Source: Prosthecomicrobium sp. N25
GTDB lineage: Bacteria > Pseudomonadota > Alphaproteobacteria > Rhizobiales > Ancalomicrobiaceae
Length of the DNA: 64,000 bases
Assembly: GCF_037203705.1 (NCBI RefSeq)
Contig: NZ_JBBCAT010000005.1
Coordinates: 124,001-188,000 of the forward strand
Direction: 5' to 3'
The translations under genes and the position numbers were made by a program. The notes under the pieces were generated by a model that was not told the origin of the DNA, did not search any database, and was given only the letters and a program-made list of their open reading frames with translations. This document shows, piece by piece, positions 21,308-28,845 of this stretch (positions are counted from its first letter, which is position 1; the number at the start of each line of letters is the position of its first letter).

Positions 21308-22234
21308 TCATGCACGGCGGCGGGCGCCGGGTCCAGCGCCGGGACGGCGGAACTGCAGGGATGCCCATTCCCGGGTCACCAGCCGGCCTTCGAAGATCAA
21401 GCCGCGGGCCCGGTAGGCCGAGACGAGGCGGGGCTCCTCGCCGATGCGCAGTCCGGCGATGACGAGCGTCGCGCCCGGGGCCATGAGGGGGACGATCCCG
21501 GGAGCGAGCCGGGCGAGGGGGTCGGGCAGGATGTTGGCGAGGACGAGATCGTAGGGCGCGCCGGCCCGGATGCGCGCGTCGCCGAGGCCGTCGGCGAGGA
21601 GGGCGGCGAAGCGGCGGGAGACCGCGTTGCCGGCGCGGTTGGCCTCGGCCATGCGCACGGCGACCGGCTCGATGTCCGAGGCGACGACCCGGGCGTCCGG
21701 CACCGCGCGGGCCAGCGCCAGGCCGAGGATGCCGGTGCCGGTGCCGAGGTCCAGCACGCGGCGTGGGCGGCGCGCCCGGAGGATCCGGTCGAGACGGGCG
21801 AGGCTCAGCCAGGTGGAGGCGTGGTCGCCGGTGCCGAAGGCGGTGGAGGCGGCGATGACGAGGTCGCGGCGGCGGCGTTCGCCCGGCGGGGGGGCGTTGT
21901 GGTCGCCGAAGACGCGGAAGGCGCCGGCGATGATCGGGGGCAGGTCCGCGAGGCCGGCCGCGGTCCAGTCCTCCGCCGCGAAGGGACGGACCGTCAGGCC
22001 CGCGAGCGCCTCGCGTATCCCGGGAACGCCCTGCTCCAGCGCGCCGGCGAGGCGGTCCGCGAGGGCGTCGCGATCGGGTCGGCCGGTGAACCAGGCCTCG
22101 AGCCGCCAGCGTCCCCCGCCGATGTCGAAGGCGCCGGCGGCGTCGGCGCCGGCCCGCTCGTCGTCGCCGAGGCGGTCCGCGACGGCGGTCACCAGCGCGG
22201 CCGGGCCCTCCAGCGTGGCGAGGTAGGTGGACAC
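21308..22234 (-). CDS. Second PrmA-like methyltransferase (tandem paralogue)
   Basis: This 308-residue protein shares the PrmA architecture and signatures with its neighbour: AFGTGDHASTWLSLARLDRI, VLDLGTGTGILGLALARAV, ASDIEPVAVRMAEANRAGN, LVLANILPDPLARLAPGIV. The N-terminal domain is present but diverged (LATLEGPAALVTAVADRLGDDERAGADAAGAF). The catalytic GTG(H/D)HA(T/S)T and NI(L) motifs are intact, so it should be active; whether it modifies L11 or another protein is unknown. It lies between the response regulator (16 bp upstream) and prmA (35 bp downstream), all on -. Gene duplication or acquisition of a related methyltransferase are both possible. Confidence 0.8.
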   Translation of the reverse strand: MSTYLATLEGPAALVTAVADRLGDDERAGADAAGAFDIGGGRWRLEAWFTGRPDRDALADRLAGALEQGVPGIREALAGLTVRPFAAEDWTAAGLADLPPIIAGAFRVFGDHNAPPPGERRRRDLVIAASTAFGTGDHASTWLSLARLDRILRARRPRRVLDLGTGTGILGLALARAVPDARVVASDIEPVAVRMAEANRAGNAVSRRFAALLADGLGDARIRAGAPYDLVLANILPDPLARLAPGIVPLMAPGATLVIAGLRIGEEPRLVSAYRARGLIFEGRLVTREWASLQFRRPGAGPGARRRA

Positions 22235-22250
22235 GCGTCGGCCGGCTCCG

Positions 22251-22952
22251 TCAGCGGGGCTCGCCGGAGCCGCCCGGGGGGATCGCGTCGAGCAGATCCA
22301 ACTGGGCCTTCAGCGACTCGATCTGGCCGGCGGCGGACAGGACGACCCCGTGGGCGATCTCGGGATCTCCCGACGAGAGATGGCTGTCCGCCGCGGCGAG
22401 GAAGCCTTCCAGCCGGTCGAGCGTGGCGCGCATCTTGGAGACGACATCGCGCATGGTGGAACGGTCCTCTGTTCCCTGCGGGGCGGACGTCTGTCCCGTC
22501 CCAAATTCGGACATGGCGCGCTTGATGGCGGCCGCGGTGAGTTCGCCCTTCGAGAGAACCCGCAGCCGCGCGCTCGGGTGATAGACCTCGAGCATCTCCT
22601 CCGGCGAGAGGTTCGACAGGACGACCACGGGCGGCCCGTTCTCCCGCGCCAGGCTGGCGGCGATGATCTGGGCGGAGCTGTCCGGCCCGACCCAGAAATC
22701 GAACACCAGCAGATCGAAGGACTCTGAGGCGAGCCGGCGCTCGGCCTCTGCGATCGAGGGGGCGACCGTGATGCGGCGCGGGTCGAGTCCCGCCTTGCCG
22801 GCGTACCAGACGAACAGCTTGGCGTCGGCCGGATCGTCCTCGACCAGGAGAATCGCAGGACCCTTGCCGTCGGGCGAGGGCGGAGCGACGGAGCCCTGGG
22901 TGGGGGCCGGCCGGCGGCGGATCGGCATGTGCAGGATCTTGGCGGTGGTCAT
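22251..22952 (-). CDS. Response regulator, REC domain with helical C-terminus
   Basis: The 233-residue protein has a REC domain at about residues 33-150 with the acidic pair in ILLVEDDPADAKLF (Asp39/40), phospho-acceptor Asp85 in LLVFDFWVG, the switch serine in VVVLSNLS and the conserved lysine in RVLSKGEL. It has no recognisable DNA-binding domain; the C-terminal 80 residues (MRDVVSKMRATLDRLEGFLAAADSHLSSG) are predicted helical and may mediate dimerisation or partner contact. The ATG overlaps the stop of the upstream kinase gene (ATGA), so the two form a coupled two-component pair. Confidence 0.85.
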   Translation of the reverse strand: MTTAKILHMPIRRRPAPTQGSVAPPSPDGKGPAILLVEDDPADAKLFVWYAGKAGLDPRRITVAPSIAEAERRLASESFDLLVFDFWVGPDSSAQIIAASLARENGPPVVVLSNLSPEEMLEVYHPSARLRVLSKGELTAAAIKRAMSEFGTGQTSAPQGTEDRSTMRDVVSKMRATLDRLEGFLAAADSHLSSGDPEIAHGVVLSAAGQIESLKAQLDLLDAIPPGGSGEPR

Positions 22953-24532
22953 GGGCGCGCGGTCGCCTCCAGGCTGCGTGTAGAGCGGGTGGGGCAGAGA
23001 ACGCTGCCGCGCGGGATGACGAGAGAGAAGGTGGAGCCCTCGTCCACCCGGCTCTCGACTTCGATTGTCCAGCCATGGCGACGGGCGGCGGTCGCACAGA
23101 TGGCGAGCCCGATGCCGGTGCCGGCGTATTCGTCGCGGCTGTGCAGGCGGCGGAAGGGCTCGAAGATGCGGCGCTGGTACTGCATGTCGAAGCCGATGCC
23201 GTTGTCGGCCACATCCAGGGAAAGGCCGCGACGGCGGTGCTCGCTGGTGCTCACCCTAATTTCGACTGGGCGGCCGGGCTTGCGGTACTTCACGGCGTTG
23301 GCGAGGAGATTTTGGAGGATCTGGCGGACCTGCACCATGTCGCCGCTGACAGCGTGGGCAGGGTCGACGGCGACCTCGACGGTCGCCCCGGCCGCCTCGA
23401 TGTCGGCGGACAGGTCCCGAACGACGTCGTCGACGAGGGTGGCGAGCGAGATCGGCACGCGCTGGAGTTCCGCGTCCGAGGCACGGAAATAGTGCAGCAG
23501 GTCGGTGATCATCGTCTCGGCCCGCGCGGCGGCGTTCTGGATCACTCCGGCCGCCTGCTCGATCTCCTCGGGGTCGTCCCCGTCCAGCGTCTCCCGAAGC
23601 ATGTCCGAATAGCCGACCAGCTTGCGCAGCGGCTCACGCAAGTCGTGGGAGAGGATCCGGCTGAACTGGCTCAGGTTCTCGTGCGCCTGGCTGAGCTCCC
23701 GGTAGAGTGCCGCCAGCTTCTGATGTTGCCGGCGGATGTTGTCGGACAGCGCCCGGGCTTCGGTGTTGTCGCGGCCGACGCTGAAGATCTCGATGACGCG
23801 GCCGTCCGGCCCGAAGATCGCACGGTCCGTCCAGGCGAGCCAGCGCAGGGCGCCGTCGCTGCGCAACTGCTGGTTCTCGTGCATGGTCAGCGGGTTCTCG
23901 GGCGTCATTGCGGCGATCAGGTCGAGAACCTCGCGGGCGAGTTCCGGCGACAGGGCGTCGGTGGCGCGCCGGCCGACGATCTCCGTCTCGGCGATGCCGA
24001 AGAACTCGCAATATTTCCGATTGACGAACACCACCGTCGTGTCCGGCAGCGCGCGGATGATCAATTCCGGGACATAGGCGAGCGTTTCCCGGTTCAGGCG
24101 CTCCTGCTCGACGACGCGGCGCTGAGCGTTGTTTCGCGCGCTCACGTCGGCCAGGATGGCCAGGCATCGCGCATTCGAACCCTCGCCCTGCATGGTGGCG
24201 CTGATCTCGACCTCGAGCACGCTGCCGTCCTTGCGGCGGAACTCCTGGGGCTGCTGCTTGAGGACGCCGGTCCGGGAGAAGGTCGGGAAGAGCACCTCGT
24301 GCGAGTAGATCCGGCTCGCATCGGTCAGGAACTCGCCCGAAAATCGGCCGATGACCTCGTCCCGCCGGTATCCGAGGACGCGCAGCCACTCGTCGGAGAC
24401 CTCGATCAGGCGCCCGCAGCCGTCGACGGAATGCATCATGGCCGGGCTTTGGCGGACGATCTCGCGCCACTCGTCCGATACGACCGGAGCCAACCGGGGC
24501 CTGTGGCCTGACTGCGGCAGGACGTCGAGCAT
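22949..24532 (-). CDS. PAS-domain sensor histidine kinase
   Basis: A 527-residue kinase without transmembrane segments, so a cytosolic sensor. Two PAS domains are visible: EWREIVRQSPAMMHSVDGCGRL to about residue 140 and LAYVPELIIRALPDTTVVFVNRKYCEFFG to about residue 265. A short coiled-coil leads into the HisKA dimerisation helix with phospho-acceptor His296 in RILSHDLREPLRKLVGYSD. The HATPase domain has QILQNLLANAVKYR (N box), DNGIGFD (G1) and GTGIGLAI (G2). Its stop overlaps the start of the response regulator. The promoter region contains a 22-bp inverted repeat (24638-24659). The bound cofactor or signal is unknown. Confidence 0.9.
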   Translation of the reverse strand: MLDVLPQSGHRPRLAPVVSDEWREIVRQSPAMMHSVDGCGRLIEVSDEWLRVLGYRRDEVIGRFSGEFLTDASRIYSHEVLFPTFSRTGVLKQQPQEFRRKDGSVLEVEISATMQGEGSNARCLAILADVSARNNAQRRVVEQERLNRETLAYVPELIIRALPDTTVVFVNRKYCEFFGIAETEIVGRRATDALSPELAREVLDLIAAMTPENPLTMHENQQLRSDGALRWLAWTDRAIFGPDGRVIEIFSVGRDNTEARALSDNIRRQHQKLAALYRELSQAHENLSQFSRILSHDLREPLRKLVGYSDMLRETLDGDDPEEIEQAAGVIQNAAARAETMITDLLHYFRASDAELQRVPISLATLVDDVVRDLSADIEAAGATVEVAVDPAHAVSGDMVQVRQILQNLLANAVKYRKPGRPVEIRVSTSEHRRRGLSLDVADNGIGFDMQYQRRIFEPFRRLHSRDEYAGTGIGLAICATAARRHGWTIEVESRVDEGSTFSLVIPRGSVLCPTRSTRSLEATARP

Positions 24533-24770
24533 CCGGGCTCACCCCGTTCTGGTCTGGTCTGGAATTCCTCGGTGGCACCCCGAGCCTGCTCCGCCTGCCG
24601 GCGGCTGTCGATGCGGCACCGCAACGCAACGACTCTGATGCAAATCGATTGATTTGCATTTGATCCCTATCATGGACCGAGACCATTCAGCTTATTCACA
24701 CTGGAAAAAATACAGAAGCGTTCCCCTGTAACGCAACGTAAGTGCGTATTTTCCTGCAGATCAAGCAGTC
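24533..24770 (-). promoter_or_regulatory. AT-rich promoter region of the kinase operon with inverted repeat
   Basis: Between the uvrD 3' end and the kinase start the DNA is unusually AT-rich. It carries a perfect 9-bp inverted repeat, ATGCAAATC (24638-24646) and GATTTGCAT (24651-24659), spaced by four bases, with a further palindrome aatcgatt (24643-24650) inside it. The repeat lies 106-127 bp before the kinase start, as expected for an operator. An ACGCA/TGCGT pair near 24734-24750 may be the end of the uvrD message. Confidence 0.45.
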
Positions 24771-27386
24771 TCAGGGACGGGCGACGAAGCTGTCGAGCAC
24801 CCGCTTGCGACCGGCGCGGTCGAAGTCGATCGTCAGCTTGTTGCCCTCGACTTCGGCGACCGTGCCGTTGCCGAACTTCTGGTGGAAGACGCGCTCTCCG
24901 ACCGCGTAAAGGGGTTGCTCGGTGGCGACCGACTTGGCCACTAGCGCGCCCTCGATCACGGCGCCGGCGCGGCGCTGACGCACCGGATTGCCCCAGCGGT
25001 CGCGCATCTCGTCCCGGCGGCCATGGCCGGGCCCGGCGGCGTAGCCGGCCCGCGCCTCCTCGAAGCCGCCGGCCTCCGCCGCGCCCGCACCACTATCCTC
25101 GCGCAGCTTGCGGGCACGCTGCCAGCCCGGGGACGTGTAGGACGAGCCGAAGGGGTCCATCCGGTCGAAGCGGCTCTGGGTGTAGCCGCCATAGTTCGAG
25201 GAGGGCTCGACCACGTCGACGTGGGCTTCCGGCAGTTCGTCCAGGAAGCGGCTCGGGATGGAGGAACTCCAGGAGCCGTGGATGCGGCGGTTGGACGCGA
25301 ACCAGATGCGGGCGCGCCGGCGGGCACGGGTCAGGCCTACATAGGCGAGGCGCCGCTCCTCCTCGAGGCCGGCCCGGCCCGATTCGTCGAGGGCGCGCTG
25401 GTGCGGGAACAGGCCCTCCTCCCAGCCCGGCAGGAAGACGGTGTCGAACTCCAGACCCTTGGCGGAATGGAGCGTCATGATGGTGACCGCGTCCACCTCC
25501 GCCTGGCTGTCGGCGTCCATCACGAGCGAGACGTGCTCCAGGAAGGCCGGCAGGGACTCGTAGTCCTCCATGGACCGGAGGAGTTCCTTGAGGTTCTCGA
25601 GACGGCCCGGGGCTTCCGCCGAGCGGTCCTGCTGCCACATCCCGGTGTAGCCGGACTCGTCCAGGATGATGCCGGCGAGCTCGGTATGGGACAACGCGTC
25701 GAGCTGGTTGCGCCAGCGGCCGAACGACGTGCCGAGGTCCTTCAGGGCGCTGCGCGCCTTGGGCTTCAGCTCCTCGGTCTCGACGATCTCGGCCGCGGCC
25801 TGCACCAGGGGGATGGACCGAGCGCGCGCGAAGGTGTGCAGCTGCTGGATGGTGGCGTCGCCGAGGCCGCGCTTCGGGACGTTGACGATGCGCTCGAAGG
25901 CGAGGTCGTCGGCGGGCTGGCAGGTGACGCGGAAATACGCCAGGGCGTCGCGGATCTCGGCGCGCTCGTAGAAGCGCGGGCCGCCGACCACCCGATAGGG
26001 CATGCCGAGGGTGACGAAGCGGTCCTCGAATTCGCGCATCTGGAAGGAGGCGCGGACCAGGATGGCGATGCCGTTCAGGGGATGGCCCTGGCGCTGGAGC
26101 CGCTCGATCTCCTCGCCGATCGAGCGGGCCTCCTCCTCGGAATCCCAGGCCGACGCCACCTTGACCTTCTCGGCGTCCGGGTCGGAGAGGTCGGTGAAGA
26201 GCGTCTTGCCGAGCCGGCCCTCGTTGTGGGCGATGAGGTGGGAGGCGGCGGCGAGGATATGGCTGGTGGAGCGGTAGTTGCGCTCCAGGCGGATCACCTT
26301 GGCGCCGGGGAAGTCGTGCTCGAAGCGCAGGATGTTGTCGACCTCGGCGCCGCGCCAGCCGTAGATCGACTGGTCGTCGTCGCCGACGCAGCAGACGTTC
26401 TTGGAGCCCGTCGCGATCAGGCGCAGCCAGAGATACTGGGCCACGTTGGTGTCCTGGTACTCGTCGACGAGGATGTAGCGGAAGCGCTGCTGGTAGTCGG
26501 CGAGCACGTCCGGGTGGCCGCGCCAGATGCGGATCACGTGGACGAGAAGGTCGCCGAAGTCGCAGGCGTTGAGGGTGCGCAGGCGGTCCTGGTAGGCTTG
26601 GTAGAGCGCGGCCCCCTTGCCGTTGCCGAAGGCGCGGCCCTCGAGCGGGGGCACCTCGGAGGGGCCGAGGCCCTTGTTCTTCCAGCTGTCGATGAAGCTC
26701 GCCAGCTGGCGGGCGGGCCAGCGCTTCTCGTCGATGCCCTCCGCCTGGATGACCTGCTTCAGGAGCCGGAGCTGGTCGTCCATGTCGAGGATGGTGAAAT
26801 CGGATCTGAGGCCGACCAGCTCGGCGTGCCGGCGCAGGACCCGGGTGCCGATCGAGTGGAAGGTGCCGAGCCAGGGCATGCCCTCGACCGCCTCGCCCAC
26901 CAGGGCGGAGATGCGGTGCTTCATCTCGCGCGCGGCCTTGTTGGTGAAGGTGACGGCCAGGATCTGGCTCGCACGGGCGCGGCCGGTCGCCAGGATGTGG
27001 GCGATGCGGGTGGTCAGGACGCGGGTCTTGCCGGTGCCGGCGCCGGCGAGGACCAGGAGCGGGCCCTCGGTCGACAGGATGGCCTCGCGCTGCTCGGGGT
27101 TGAGGCCCTGCAGGTAGCCGGTCTCGGCCGGCATGCGGGCGCCGGCGGCGCGGGCCGCGATGCCGCCCGGGCGGGGCGCGGGCGCATCGACCGGCCGGTT
27201 CGTGGCGGGACGGGCGGGAGCCGGGCGCACGTCGAAGGGCGGCTCCTCGAAGGGCGGCTCGTCTTGCGCATCGGTTTCGGGACCGGACGCAAGGGGAGCG
27301 TCGCCCGGGAAGCCCTCCGCGAAGGGATCGTCGAAGGCGTCGTCGGCCGAGGCCGACGAACGGGAAGAAGGCTTGCCAGCGGCCAT
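24771..27386 (-). CDS. uvrD: UvrD/PcrA-type superfamily 1 DNA helicase
   Basis: An 871-residue 3'-5' helicase of nucleotide excision and mismatch repair. After a proline- and acid-rich N-terminal extension of about 90 residues, the helicase core starts YLQGLNPEQREAILSTEGP. Walker A AGAGTGKT is at residues 114-121. Other motifs are AVTFTNKAAREMKHR (Ia), LVDEYQDTNVAQY (II), CVGDDDQSIYGWRGA (III), RLERNYRSTSHIL (IV), VDAVTIMTLHSAKGLEFD (V) and LAYVGLTRARRRARI (VI). The C-terminus (YAVGERVFHQKFGNGTVAEVEGNKLTIDF) is the Tudor-like RNA polymerase-binding domain typical of PcrA/UvrD. The upstream 100 bp hold a TATATA -10 candidate, an 11-bp direct repeat and a near-consensus SOS box. Confidence 0.95.
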   Translation of the reverse strand: MAAGKPSSRSSASADDAFDDPFAEGFPGDAPLASGPETDAQDEPPFEEPPFDVRPAPARPATNRPVDAPAPRPGGIAARAAGARMPAETGYLQGLNPEQREAILSTEGPLLVLAGAGTGKTRVLTTRIAHILATGRARASQILAVTFTNKAAREMKHRISALVGEAVEGMPWLGTFHSIGTRVLRRHAELVGLRSDFTILDMDDQLRLLKQVIQAEGIDEKRWPARQLASFIDSWKNKGLGPSEVPPLEGRAFGNGKGAALYQAYQDRLRTLNACDFGDLLVHVIRIWRGHPDVLADYQQRFRYILVDEYQDTNVAQYLWLRLIATGSKNVCCVGDDDQSIYGWRGAEVDNILRFEHDFPGAKVIRLERNYRSTSHILAAASHLIAHNEGRLGKTLFTDLSDPDAEKVKVASAWDSEEEARSIGEEIERLQRQGHPLNGIAILVRASFQMREFEDRFVTLGMPYRVVGGPRFYERAEIRDALAYFRVTCQPADDLAFERIVNVPKRGLGDATIQQLHTFARARSIPLVQAAAEIVETEELKPKARSALKDLGTSFGRWRNQLDALSHTELAGIILDESGYTGMWQQDRSAEAPGRLENLKELLRSMEDYESLPAFLEHVSLVMDADSQAEVDAVTIMTLHSAKGLEFDTVFLPGWEEGLFPHQRALDESGRAGLEEERRLAYVGLTRARRRARIWFASNRRIHGSWSSSIPSRFLDELPEAHVDVVEPSSNYGGYTQSRFDRMDPFGSSYTSPGWQRARKLREDSGAGAAEAGGFEEARAGYAAGPGHGRRDEMRDRWGNPVRQRRAGAVIEGALVAKSVATEQPLYAVGERVFHQKFGNGTVAEVEGNKLTIDFDRAGRKRVLDSFVARP

Positions 27387-27490
27387 GGATGTTTCCGACT
27401 CGTTCTCCGCGAGCCTTTATATAGATCATGCGGCAGGGATGCGGCAGGGCGGGCCTCGCCTCTCCCGCGCGACGGCCCGGCCGGTCCGGC
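27387..27490 (-). promoter_or_regulatory. uvrD promoter region: near-SOS box, TATATA element, 11-bp direct repeats
   Basis: On the - strand, TATATA at 27423-27418 is a good -10 candidate for uvrD. Immediately upstream, the 11-bp unit atgcggcaggg occurs twice head to tail (27428-27438 and 27439-27449, + strand reading). Between the -10 and the start codon lies GTTT-N7-GTTC (27391-27405, + strand), one mismatch from the alphaproteobacterial SOS consensus. Confidence 0.45.
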
Positions 27491-28843
27491 TCACATCATC
27501 GCGGCATTGAGCCGGCGGAACTTGGCGATCCCTCTCGCGGACCGCGGGTTCTCCGCGACGCTGTCGGCGGCGAGCGCGGGCGCGGGCGCGGTGGCGGCCC
27601 TCACGAGGCCGGTCATCGGGGCGATCGCGCCGCTGCCCGGGAATACGGCCGTGTCGAGCGTGGTCCGGCCGACGCCGAGGTGGTCGGCGAGCAGGCCCTT
27701 GAAGACGGCGCGGAGATCGGTTGTCGGCCTCAGGTCGCGGCCCTCGTAGAGGTTCGCGGCGGCGAGGCCGGGCCAGTCGCCGTAGACCTTGCCGCCCTGG
27801 ACGGAGCCGCCCGCGAGAAGCGCGACGGTGCCGACGCCGTGGTCGGTGCCGTAGGTCCCGTTGGTCTTGGCGGTGCGGCCGAATTCGGTGACGCAGGCGA
27901 CGACGGTCTGGCTCCAGGCCGCGCCGGAGACCGTTCGGAAGTCGTCGAGCGCGGTGTCGAGCTGGCCGAGGACGGCGGCGAGCGCGCTCGCCTGGTTGAT
28001 GTGCGTGTCGAAGCCGGTGACCGACAGGACGGCGATGCGGGGCCCGGTCGGCTGCGCCATCAGGGCGGCGGCGCCGCGGAACGATTTCTGCAGGGAGGTC
28101 AGGGTGCCGGTCGTCGAGGTGCCGGCCGCGGTCGCCATGGCGTTGGCGGCGAGGCCCCGGGAGAGGTTGTCGTAGAGCACCGGGTCGGCGGTCCGGTAGA
28201 GGTTGACGAGGTTGTTGTCGAAGACCTGGTCGGGGCGGCCGAAGGCGGCGGGCGACCAGCCGAGGACGGGGGCGGGCCCGGCGAGGATCAGCGGGGCCGG
28301 GCCGACCTGCAGGGCGCCGTTGACACGGACGGGGCTGCCGGCCGGCAGCGCGGTCAGGAGCCGGTTCAGCCATCCGCTCGGGGCGGTCGAGACCTGGCCG
28401 GGCTGGCCGTTCTCCAGATTGTCCTGGCAGTCGAAATGGGAGCGATTGCGCAGCGGCACGCAGGCCGCGTGCACGACCGCGGCTTCGCCGGCCTGCACCA
28501 TGGCGCCGAATTTCGGCATCGCGGCGTTGAGGCCGAAGAAGCCGTCGATGGCGATGGTCGAGGCGGCCGGGATGGCGAGGCCGCCGCGCAGGGTCACGTA
28601 GTCGGGGTCGCCGAAGGGGACGACGGTGTTCAGGCCGTCCATGCCGCCGCGCAGGACGACGATCAGGAGGCGCGGGTCCGTGGCGCTGCCGGCCTCGGCG
28701 AAGCCGGGGACCATGGCCCAGGAGAAGAAGCTCGCCGACAGGCCGAGGACGGCACGCCGACTGAGGGCGAGGCGGGACTCCTCGCATCCGGCCGCAGCGG
28801 CGGCGGCGATGCGCGGGTCGATGTCGTCGTGGTCTTGCGCCAT
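27491..28843 (-). CDS. DUF1501-family protein with Tat-type signal
   Basis: The 450-residue protein belongs to the DUF1501 family (alkaline phosphatase/sulfatase-like fold by family assignment): SRRAVLGLSASFFSWAMVPGFAEA is a twin-arginine-like signal near residues 28-51, then RLLIVVLRGGMDGLNTVVPFGDPDY, RNRSHFDCQDNLENGQ, FDTHINQ, VVACVTEFGRTAKTNGTYGTDHGVG and GGKVYGDWPGL, all typical of the family. Biochemical role is not established; these proteins nearly always pair with a DUF1800 partner, as here, two bases apart. Export by the Tat pathway is inferred from the RR motif. Confidence 0.88.
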   Translation of the reverse strand: MAQDHDDIDPRIAAAAAAGCEESRLALSRRAVLGLSASFFSWAMVPGFAEAGSATDPRLLIVVLRGGMDGLNTVVPFGDPDYVTLRGGLAIPAASTIAIDGFFGLNAAMPKFGAMVQAGEAAVVHAACVPLRNRSHFDCQDNLENGQPGQVSTAPSGWLNRLLTALPAGSPVRVNGALQVGPAPLILAGPAPVLGWSPAAFGRPDQVFDNNLVNLYRTADPVLYDNLSRGLAANAMATAAGTSTTGTLTSLQKSFRGAAALMAQPTGPRIAVLSVTGFDTHINQASALAAVLGQLDTALDDFRTVSGAAWSQTVVACVTEFGRTAKTNGTYGTDHGVGTVALLAGGSVQGGKVYGDWPGLAAANLYEGRDLRPTTDLRAVFKGLLADHLGVGRTTLDTAVFPGSGAIAPMTGLVRAATAPAPALAADSVAENPRSARGIAKFRRLNAAMM

Positions 28844-28845
28844 CG

